From contig CAMPBI010000005.1 in assembly GCA_946637545.1 (NCBI GenBank), positions 1-32,314 of the forward strand: a DNA stretch of 32,314 bases, written 5' to 3'. How positions within the stretch are numbered: the first letter of the stretch is position 1; each line of letters starts with the position of its first letter. The notes below the pieces were generated by a model. It worked only from the letters and a program-made list of their open reading frames with translations, was not told the origin of the DNA and searched no databases. The translations under genes and the position numbers were made by a program. Of the stretch, positions 25,707-32,314 are shown piece by piece. This stretch comes from an uncultured Clostridia bacterium (GTDB lineage Bacteria; Bacillota; Clostridia; Oscillospirales; Acutalibacteraceae).

Positions 25707-27154
25707 TGGTAAAATCTGTTGTGGAGGCAGTTTTTGAGGGTGCGGCAAAGCACCCTCAAAAATGCTGTCTGGCGGACGATAATGTTAGCGTAACTTATGA
25801 CGAATACGCAAAAAAAATCAAAAAATTTGCCGCTTATCTTTTGTCGCAGAATGTTAAAAGGGGCGACAAGGTTGTAATCGAGGCGTGCCAGAGCGTTGAC
25901 TATCTCGCAATTCAGCTTGCGTGCCAGCTTATCGGCGCAGTTTTTGTGCCTGTCGAGCACAACTGCGCGGCAGAAAAAATTGCAGAGCTTTCAAAGCGTG
26001 TGAACGCAGCGTATGTGATTGCGGTTAAAGATAGCGACGGCGTTACCTTTGACGAGTTTGCAATCGGCGCAGAAGGTGCAGCAGAGCTTGAAAACTATAC
26101 TCTGCCGCAGGGCGACGAGGTGTGCGAAATCCTGTTCAGCACAGGAACGACGGGCAAGGAAAAGGGAATAATTCTCACCCACAAAAACGACATTGCGCTT
26201 GCCGAAAACGTTATGTACGGCGTTGAGATGAAGGAGGACAATGTCGAGCTTATTCCGTCGCCGCTTAATCACTCGCACGGACTGCGCAGGTACTATGCAA
26301 ATATGGTGATGGGCGCAACCGTTATCGTTATTTCGGGCGTGCTTAATCCGCTTAAGTTTTTTGCACTGATGGACGAGTACGGAGTTACGGCAATTGACCT
26401 TGTGCCGACTGCGCTTACAGTGCTGCTCAAAATTTCAAAAAACAAGTTCGGCGAGTATAAGGACAAGCTGCGCTATATTCAGTTCGGCGCCGCTCCGCTT
26501 ATGGATGCCGACAAGGAAAAAATCTGCGCGCTCCTGCCGAACACAAGACTGTATAATTTTTACGGCAGCACCGAGAGCGGCTGCATTGTGATTTATAATT
26601 TCAATGTTGAAAACGCCAAGAAAAACTGCATCGGCAAGCCTGCTTGCAACGCGGAAATTACGATAGTTGACGACAACCGCAACCCGATTGAATCCTCACT
26701 TGAAAATACGGGACTGCTTGCCTCAAGGGGCGCAATGAATATGAGCGGTTACTACGAGGACGAGGAGGAAACGAAGGCTGTTCTTATTGACGGTGTTGTT
26801 TACACGAACGACGTCTGCTATATTGACGGTGACGGCGACATTATTCTGCTTGGCAGACAAGGCTCCGTTATGAATGTCGGCGGCAAAAAGGTTTCACCCG
26901 ATGAAATCGAAAATGCCGCAAAGCAGATTAAGGGCGTTATCGACTGCGGCTGCGTGCCTGTCGACGACGCAATGCTCGGCTCTGTGCCGAAGCTTTTTGT
27001 GCAAACGCGAAACGAAAGTGCCTTTGACCCCGTTATGATAAGAACGGAGCTGTCAAAAACACTCGAACCGTTCAAGATTCCAAAGTACATCGTGTTTATT
27101 GAAAAAATCCCTCGTACCTTCAACGGCAAAATAATCCGCAGAGAATTAAAATAA
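25706..27154 (+). CDS. AMP-dependent acyl/amino-acid ligase (DltA-like / acyl-CoA synthetase superfamily)
   Basis: 'LFSTGTTGKEKGIILTHKND', 'LYNFYGSTESGC', 'ILLGRQGSVMNVGGKKVSPDEIE', 'IPRTFNGKIIRREL'. Confidence 0.93.
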   Translation: MVKSVVEAVFEGAAKHPQKCCLADDNVSVTYDEYAKKIKKFAAYLLSQNVKRGDKVVIEACQSVDYLAIQLACQLIGAVFVPVEHNCAAEKIAELSKRVNAAYVIAVKDSDGVTFDEFAIGAEGAAELENYTLPQGDEVCEILFSTGTTGKEKGIILTHKNDIALAENVMYGVEMKEDNVELIPSPLNHSHGLRRYYANMVMGATVIVISGVLNPLKFFALMDEYGVTAIDLVPTALTVLLKISKNKFGEYKDKLRYIQFGAAPLMDADKEKICALLPNTRLYNFYGSTESGCIVIYNFNVENAKKNCIGKPACNAEITIVDDNRNPIESSLENTGLLASRGAMNMSGYYEDEEETKAVLIDGVVYTNDVCYIDGDGDIILLGRQGSVMNVGGKKVSPDEIENAAKQIKGVIDCGCVPVDDAMLGSVPKLFVQTRNESAFDPVMIRTELSKTLEPFKIPKYIVFIEKIPRTFNGKIIRRELK

Positions 27155-27185
27155 AAAAGCGCAGACATTAGTCTGCGCCTTTTTT
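27153..27185. terminator. Terminator between convergent dlt-like operon and mltG
   Basis: aaaaaagcgcagac-atta-gtctgcgcctttttt; 8 bp GC-rich stem flanked by A and T tracts. Confidence 0.88.
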
Positions 27186-27195
27186 ATTGCTTTAA

Positions 27196-28242
27196 TTATT
27201 CCTGCCAGGGATATTCTTCCTGCAGTGCTGCGAATTCGTCGTAATCCTTTGCAAAGTGGAAATTGCCCTCAAGGTCGGAGAAAAAGTACAGATAATCCGT
27301 GTCGGGATGATTTACAACCGCGTCGATTATGTCCTCGCCCGAATTTGTAATCGGTCCTGCAGGTAAGCCGTCGCAGCGGTAGGTGTAGTATGCGTCGTAC
27401 ACTTTTTGCGAAAAGCCGTGTTCGTCGCGCAAATCCTTTGCGTAAAAATAAGTAACATCCGACTGCAGCTTTGCGCCCTTGTCAAGTCTGTTTATGAATA
27501 CTGACGCAATGTTTTTTGCCGAGCCCTGACCGAACGCCTCCTCCTGCACAACAGACGCAAGAGTTACCAGCTCAAACATTGACATTCCGCTTTTTTCGCA
27601 GTAGTCTGTCATTTCTTCGGTGATTCTGTCGTCAAACGCGTCAAGCATTGCAATTGCAACATTTTTTGGGTCGGCATTTTTCGGCAGGTCATACGTTGCC
27701 GGGAACAAGAATCCCTCAAGCTTGTATGCAACAAGCTCGCTGTCGGGCACGCTGTCAAGAAAGTCGTAGTCAAAACCGTCGGTGCTTTTACACACCTCAA
27801 GAAATTCGTCAGCCTTGCAAATTCCGTTTTCCTCAAGAATCTTTGCAATCTCCATTGCGTTTGTTCCTTCGGGAATCGCAACCTTCACACCCTCGTGCGA
27901 GATGTCAGGATTTTGCAGCTTTTCGGCAATTTCCTCGTACGACATATCGGCAGTAAGCTCATACTCACCATTTATATATTTAAAATCGGGATAGTGCTTT
28001 GACATCCAGTTAGTCCACAAAACGTCCGATATTACAATTTTGTTGTCGTAAAGCTTTTTGCCTATTTCGTACTCATAATCGCTCTTTGTGATTTCAAGCG
28101 TATATGCAGTGTTTGCCTGGCGCTTTCCCTCAATATCATTTTTTGCCGCGCCGACAACATAGCCGCCTACAGCGCCGATAACACCAAGCAAAACAATCAC
28201 AAGTAAAATAATTATTCCTGTATTTTTCTTTTTTCTTGCCAT
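27196..28242 (-). CDS. mltG: Endolytic transglycosylase MltG (YceG family)
   Basis: N-terminal TM; 'LEGFLFPATYDLPKNADPKNVAIAMLDAF', 'LASVVQEEAFGQGSAKNIASVFINRLDKGAKLQSDVTYFYA', 'GLPAGPITNSGEDIIDAVVNHPDTDYLYFFSD'. Confidence 0.93.
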   Translation of the reverse strand: MARKKKNTGIIILLVIVLLGVIGAVGGYVVGAAKNDIEGKRQANTAYTLEITKSDYEYEIGKKLYDNKIVISDVLWTNWMSKHYPDFKYINGEYELTADMSYEEIAEKLQNPDISHEGVKVAIPEGTNAMEIAKILEENGICKADEFLEVCKSTDGFDYDFLDSVPDSELVAYKLEGFLFPATYDLPKNADPKNVAIAMLDAFDDRITEEMTDYCEKSGMSMFELVTLASVVQEEAFGQGSAKNIASVFINRLDKGAKLQSDVTYFYAKDLRDEHGFSQKVYDAYYTYRCDGLPAGPITNSGEDIIDAVVNHPDTDYLYFFSDLEGNFHFAKDYDEFAALQEEYPWQE

Positions 28243-28244
28243 AA

Positions 28245-28676
28245 TTATTCCTTTCTCATCGGCAGGTGAATAATGCCGATTTCACAGACCTCTTTTTCGC
28301 CTGTTGGTTTGAAGCCGAGCTTTTCGTAAAACGGCACGGCGTGAAGCTGGGCGTTAACTGTTATTTCCGCTGCGCCAAGGCGCTTTGCCTCCTTGCACAG
28401 CGTTTCAATAATAATTTTGCCCGTGCCCTTGCCGCGCTCGCTTTCAAGCACCGCAACGCGCCCGATTTTGTATGCGCTGCCGAGTTTTATTATTCTTCCC
28501 GTGCCGACAGCCTCGCCATCCCTGCAAACAAGCACAAACCGCGTGCTGTCAGATGCGTCATCGCCGTCCGTGCAGGCGGTATTTTCAGCCCCCTGCTCGT
28601 CAACAAAAACAGTACGGCGAATGTCAACAGCTTTTGCAAATTCGGCTTTGTCGTTTTTGTCAAATATCTTAATCAT
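28245..28676 (-). CDS. GNAT family N-acetyltransferase
   Basis: 143 aa; 'RRTVFVDEQG', 'RVAVLESERGKGTGKIIIETLCKEAKRLGAAEITVNAQLHAVPFYEKLGF'. Confidence 0.92.
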   Translation of the reverse strand: MIKIFDKNDKAEFAKAVDIRRTVFVDEQGAENTACTDGDDASDSTRFVLVCRDGEAVGTGRIIKLGSAYKIGRVAVLESERGKGTGKIIIETLCKEAKRLGAAEITVNAQLHAVPFYEKLGFKPTGEKEVCEIGIIHLPMRKE

Positions 28677-28718
28677 ATCAACATTGTATCATAAATCGTT
28701 AAAATTGCAATATTATAT

Positions 28719-28747
28719 TTGACTTACAGATTTTTATAAACTATAAT
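28719..28747 (+). promoter_or_regulatory. Putative promoter for the HPr-kinase-like gene
   Basis: TTGACT, 17 bp, TATAAT. Confidence 0.75.
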
Positions 28748-28774
28748 TGTTTTATCAATTTGTGAGGAAATGTT

Positions 28775-29491
28775 ATGGCTATCTACAACATCGCAGGACT
28801 TACGGTTAAAATTGAAAACTGCGGCGGCAGAACGCTCAAACAGGCGAAGGCGTACCTTTCCGAAAATCAGAGCGAATCGCAGAATATTGACATTGTTATT
28901 AATGTTGACGATGCCCGCGTCAAAAGGGCTGTAAAGGAGCACCCCGAACTGTCTGCACCCGACTGGGATTATATGATTTCGGGCAATGATTTTTATGTCG
29001 GTCTGCTTCACTTTGACGGCATTTTGCTGCACTCGTCGTGCGTTGTTGTCGACGGCGTTGCGTACGCATTTTCCGCAGACAGCGGAGTCGGCAAATCAAC
29101 CCACACGCAGCTTTGGCTCAAGCATTTTGGCGACAGGGCGTATATCCTCAACGACGACAAGCCTGCCATCAGAAAAATTGACGGCAAAATTTACGCCTGC
29201 GGCACGCCGTGGAGCGGCAAAAATGACTGTTCCGTGCCCGAAATTGTGCCGCTCGGCGGCATCTGCTTTATCGAGCGCGACACTTATAATCATATTGAAA
29301 AAGCGCCTGTCGAAAAGGCTGTTTTCAACATCTTTTCGCAGACCTTACGCAAGCTCGGCGAAACGAATATGGACAGACTTCTTGACGTTATTGAAAGTAT
29401 TTTTTCGTCCGTGCCGCTTTATCAGCTCGGCTGCAATATTTCTGACGAGGCTGTTGAGGTTGCCTACGGCACAATGAAAAGGAAATTGTAA
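28775..29491 (+). CDS. HPr kinase/phosphorylase-like (PEPCK-fold) P-loop protein
   Basis: 'GILLHSSCVVVDGVAYAFSADSGVGKSTHTQLWLKHFGDRAYILNDDKPAIR', 'GTPWSGKNDCS', 'PLGGICFIER'. Confidence 0.8.
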   Translation: MAIYNIAGLTVKIENCGGRTLKQAKAYLSENQSESQNIDIVINVDDARVKRAVKEHPELSAPDWDYMISGNDFYVGLLHFDGILLHSSCVVVDGVAYAFSADSGVGKSTHTQLWLKHFGDRAYILNDDKPAIRKIDGKIYACGTPWSGKNDCSVPEIVPLGGICFIERDTYNHIEKAPVEKAVFNIFSQTLRKLGETNMDRLLDVIESIFSSVPLYQLGCNISDEAVEVAYGTMKRKL

Positions 29492-29497
29492 GAATAT

Positions 29498-30232
29498 ATG
29501 AAAAAGGGATTTATCGCCGTTCTTGCCCTTCTTGTTGCGGCGGCAATGCTTTTTGGATGCGGCAAGGCGGGCAGTACCGTCAATGCGGATGATTTGACTT
29601 TGACAGAGTTCAGCGCATCTGCGCAGCAAAGCGAAAGCACCTCTGCTGAAAAGCAGACCTTAACCGCAAAAACAACCAAAAAGCGCATCGCAGCAAAAGC
29701 CAAAAAGCGTAAGGCAAAGACGACAGCAAAGCAAACAAAAAGGAATAAAACGACAGCAAAAAGAGTTAAAAATAAAAGCGAAAAAAAGGCTTCTACAACA
29801 CTCACCACCGCCGCACCGCACACTACAAAACCGACCACCGCCAAAAAGGTCGTTGACAAAACGCACTGCAGCCTTACGGTTCAGTGCACAGAGGTGCTCG
29901 ACCATCTTGACGATTTGGCTGAAGGGCACGAATACTACGTACCGCGAAGCGGGTATTTGCTCAATTCTTATTCAGTAACCTTTGAGCAGGGCGACACCGT
30001 TTACGACGTGCTGCGCCGTGCCTGCCGTGAGCTCGGAATCAGAATGTATGCAAGGCACACTGTTTACGGAATGTATGTTGTCGGAATTAACAACATTGAT
30101 GAATTCGATTGCGGCGGCGCAAGCGGATGGACATATTATGTTGACGGAAAATTTCCTATGGTAGCGTGCTCGGAGTATGAGCTTTCGGGCGGCGAGGAAA
30201 TAGAATTTGTTTATGTTTGCCAGGAGAAATGA
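29498..30232 (+). CDS. DUF4430-domain lipoprotein with long Lys/Thr-rich linker
   Basis: Lipobox-like 'AAAMLFGCG'; linker 'TAKTTKKRIAAKAKKRKAKTTAKQTKRNKTTAKRVKNKSEKKAS'; C-terminal 'VTFEQGDTVYDVLRRACRELGI...GGASGWTYYVDGKF'. Confidence 0.8.
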   Translation: MKKGFIAVLALLVAAAMLFGCGKAGSTVNADDLTLTEFSASAQQSESTSAEKQTLTAKTTKKRIAAKAKKRKAKTTAKQTKRNKTTAKRVKNKSEKKASTTLTTAAPHTTKPTTAKKVVDKTHCSLTVQCTEVLDHLDDLAEGHEYYVPRSGYLLNSYSVTFEQGDTVYDVLRRACRELGIRMYARHTVYGMYVVGINNIDEFDCGGASGWTYYVDGKFPMVACSEYELSGGEEIEFVYVCQEK

Positions 30233-31740
30233 TGAGAGTTTTAACAACGAAGCAAATCAGAAAAGTTGAAGCACTCTGCTTTGAGCGTTACAGCACCGAG
30301 GCGGAGCTAATGCTGAAAGCAGGCACAGCCTGCGCAAATTCAATTGTCGCAAGATACGGCGACGCACTCAAAAACGCCGAGGTGTCCGTGCTTTGCGGAG
30401 CAGGCAAAAATGCAGGCGACGGCTTTGTTATAGCAAGGCTTTTGTTTGCGTTCGGCGCAAAGGCAAAAATAGTTTTATGTGCAGGCGAGCCAACTATTGC
30501 CGAGCCGCTTATGTATTTTAACGAGGCTGTGTCAAGCCGCGTTCCCGTTGTCAGTTACGCCGATGAGCACACCGTGTGCGATTTTGTTGTTGACTGTATG
30601 TTCGGCATCGGCTTTCACGGCGAGGCACGCGCACCGTTTGACAGGATTTTCAGAGCTCTTGCCGATAGCAGCGCCGAGATTATTTCAGTTGACACGCCCA
30701 GCGGAACTGATTCCGCAACGGGCGAGGCTTGCGAAAACTGTGTGAAAGCGGATTTTACCGTAGCGATTTCAACACTGAAAATGGCGCATATTCTGCCGCC
30801 TGCAAATGCGTATTGCGGCGATATTCAGACTGTTAATATCGGAATACCCGAGGACTGTTATGAGGACGAATATATCAACACAATTACAGAAGAGGATGTC
30901 AGAGCCTCGTTCAAGCCGATTGACAAAAATGCTAATAAAGGCACCTTCGGTCATCAACTGAACATCTGCGGAAGCTACAATATGTTCGGCGCGGCAGTTA
31001 TCTCTGCAAAAGCGGCTGTTCGCAGCGGCGCAGGACTTGTAAAGCTTATGCTGCCAAAATCTGCCTATCCGCTTGCTGCGGCTCATCTTACGCAGCCGAT
31101 TTTCAGACCGTCAGCCGAAAATGATTGCGGCACCTTTTCAGACGCTGCAATTCGCGATTTTGACGCAGAGCGCGACTGGGCGGACTCAATAGTCCTCGGC
31201 TGCGGAATAGGCAAAAACGACGACACCGCCTTTCTTTGCGAATACGTTGCAAGAAATGCAAAATGTCCTTTAATTATTGACGCCGATGGTATAAATTGCC
31301 TCGGTGAGCGCATAAATATAATTAAGGACATTAAAGTGCCGACAGTTCTTACGCCTCATCCCGGCGAGATGGCAAGGCTCATATCAAAAACGCCTGCCGA
31401 GATACAGCAGGACAGATTAAATGTTGCAAAAACTTTTGCAAGGGAGAATCATGTAGTTCTCGTATTAAAGGGAGCAAACACTATTGTAACGGACGGAAAA
31501 AGCGTGTTTGTAAATATGACCGGCAATCCCGCAATGGCTATGGGCGGAACGGGCGATATGCTGTCAGGTATGCTCGGCGCATTTGTTGCGCAGGGACTTA
31601 CAGCACTCGACGCTGCAAAAGCCGCAGTTTATATTCACGGTCTATGCGGCGACGAGGCCGCAAAACGCTTTAGCCTTCGCGGAACGGCTGTTTGTGATAT
31701 GACAGAACTGCTCGGAACTTTAATGTCTATTACAGAATAA
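30229..31740 (+). CDS. nnr: Bifunctional NAD(P)H-hydrate epimerase / ADP-dependent NAD(P)HX dehydratase
   Basis: N-terminal epimerase 'VSVLCGAGKNAGDGFVIARLL'; C-terminal dehydratase 'KGTFGHQLNICGSYNMFGAAVISAKAAVRSGAGLVKL', 'TPHPGEMARL', 'NMTGNPAMAMGGTGDMLSGMLGA'. Confidence 0.95.
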   Translation: MMRVLTTKQIRKVEALCFERYSTEAELMLKAGTACANSIVARYGDALKNAEVSVLCGAGKNAGDGFVIARLLFAFGAKAKIVLCAGEPTIAEPLMYFNEAVSSRVPVVSYADEHTVCDFVVDCMFGIGFHGEARAPFDRIFRALADSSAEIISVDTPSGTDSATGEACENCVKADFTVAISTLKMAHILPPANAYCGDIQTVNIGIPEDCYEDEYINTITEEDVRASFKPIDKNANKGTFGHQLNICGSYNMFGAAVISAKAAVRSGAGLVKLMLPKSAYPLAAAHLTQPIFRPSAENDCGTFSDAAIRDFDAERDWADSIVLGCGIGKNDDTAFLCEYVARNAKCPLIIDADGINCLGERINIIKDIKVPTVLTPHPGEMARLISKTPAEIQQDRLNVAKTFARENHVVLVLKGANTIVTDGKSVFVNMTGNPAMAMGGTGDMLSGMLGAFVAQGLTALDAAKAAVYIHGLCGDEAAKRFSLRGTAVCDMTELLGTLMSITE

Positions 31741-31766
31741 TTCAAAAGCATACGAGTTGATACATA

Positions 31767-32213
31767 TTGAAAAAAATAATACCCTTTATCTGCTTGCTGG
31801 CACTCCTTTTGACTGCTTGCTCGCAAAATAACAAATCCCCCAAAATTATTACCGCGTCTGAATTTGACGCGGTGTATAAAATGGGGGATTTCAGTTTTGA
31901 CTGCACTGTAAAATGGCAAAACTCCACGGCGTTTGTAACCGTCAAATCCACTAACGCGGCAGGTATGACAATAAGCTGCGACGGACGAAAGGTTACTTTT
32001 TCAAAGGGAAAAATGCTCAAACGCGTGCCAAAGGATAATGTCGATTCTTCAAATCCGGCACGGCTTTTGTGGGAAATTTTCAGCGCCATTGAAAACGGCG
32101 GAACAAAAACCTCGCTCGGCGATTTTGAAGTGGTCTGCGATAAAAAGGGGAATATTCAGAGCATAACGGTTGCCGACATTTCTCTGACAAGAATCAGCCA
32201 TCTCAAAAATTGA
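31767..32213 (+). CDS. Small hypothetical lipoprotein
   Basis: 148 aa, TTG start; signal peptide and lipobox 'IIPFICLLALLLTACSQ'. Confidence 0.7.
   Translation: MKKIIPFICLLALLLTACSQNNKSPKIITASEFDAVYKMGDFSFDCTVKWQNSTAFVTVKSTNAAGMTISCDGRKVTFSKGKMLKRVPKDNVDSSNPARLLWEIFSAIENGGTKTSLGDFEVVCDKKGNIQSITVADISLTRISHLKN
31833..31891. repeat. Nested inverted repeat inside the small lipoprotein gene
   Basis: aaatccccc (31833-31841)/gggggattt (31883-31891) enclosing accgcgtc (31851-31858)/gacgcggt (31866-31873). Confidence 0.8.
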
Positions 32214-32314
32214 TTTTAATTAAGCCGCCCTTGCGTGTTTTTCCGCTGTTCCACAGCTCGTCAAAGTCGAGCCATTCCCAGCTGCTGTATGTAACGGCTT
32301 TAACCATCATCGTA
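32203..32314 (-). CDS. Partial hypothetical protein, C-terminus only (runs off window end)
   Basis: Minus strand reads '...TMMVKAVTYSSWEWLDFDELWNSGKTRKGGLIKINF*'; stop at 32203-32205, overlapping the convergent lipoprotein gene by 11 bp. Confidence 0.55.
   Translation of the reverse strand, partial: TMMVKAVTYSSWEWLDFDELWNSGKTRKGGLIKINF

Noticed and set aside
25485-27154. Nonribosomal peptide synthetase module (adenylation plus carrier)
   Set aside because: Stand-alone ligase and carrier directly following MBOAT and SGNH genes fit a Dlt-type acylation pathway better; no condensation or thioesterase domain.
27540-27570. Possible loss of the catalytic glutamate in MltG ('ASVVQEEA')
   Set aside because: Aligned from memory to E. 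coli 'ASIIEKET', the catalytic Glu is the second Glu of that motif, which is retained here; the changed residue is the one two positions earlier.
29464-29859. Very hydrophobic 131 aa minus-strand ORF resembling a membrane protein
   Set aside because: It is the antisense of the Lys-rich linker; AAA/AAG codons read as Phe/Leu on the other strand, giving artificial TM-like sequence.
1-32314. CRISPR array, prophage, transposon or integron
   Set aside because: No regularly spaced repeats, integrase, transposase or phage structural genes were seen by reading the sequence and ORF track.

Overview
This 32.3 kb window looks like chromosomal DNA from an anaerobic, probably gut-associated Firmicute of the Clostridia (inferred from gene content; no 16S is present). 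About 24 genes can be supported, arranged as short operons separated by hairpin terminators, several of which sit between convergent genes. In order: (1) a tight four-gene operon: DUF2156 protein, MATE transporter fused to an anti-sigma-type HATPase domain, GNAT, and a membrane SpoIIE/PP2C phosphatase fused to a second HATPase; (2) an unlisted minus-strand remnant of a radical SAM/SPASM protein C-terminus; (3) a hypothetical anchored protein; (4) a GH29 alpha-L-fucosidase, with a convergent Gfo/Idh oxidoreductase and PIG-L deacetylase; (5) a pair of ABC exporters; (6) a long-form ribosome hibernation factor; (7) a two-gene membrane module; (8) an aldehyde dehydrogenase / glycyl-radical activase / glycyl radical enzyme operon of unknown substrate; (9) a dlt-like operon in unusual order (SGNH/DltD-like, MBOAT, carrier protein, AMP-ligase) behind a perfect-consensus promoter; (10) MltG and GNAT; (11) an orphan HPr-kinase-like protein, a DUF4430 lipoprotein with a very basic linker, the NAD(P)HX repair enzyme, and a small lipoprotein whose gene contains a nested inverted repeat. 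The best candidates for an undescribed system are the transporter-HATPase / PP2C-HATPase operon, the dlt-like acylation operon and the glycyl radical operon. I saw no CRISPR array, tRNA, rRNA or intact mobile element. All family assignments come from reading motifs; no database search was run.
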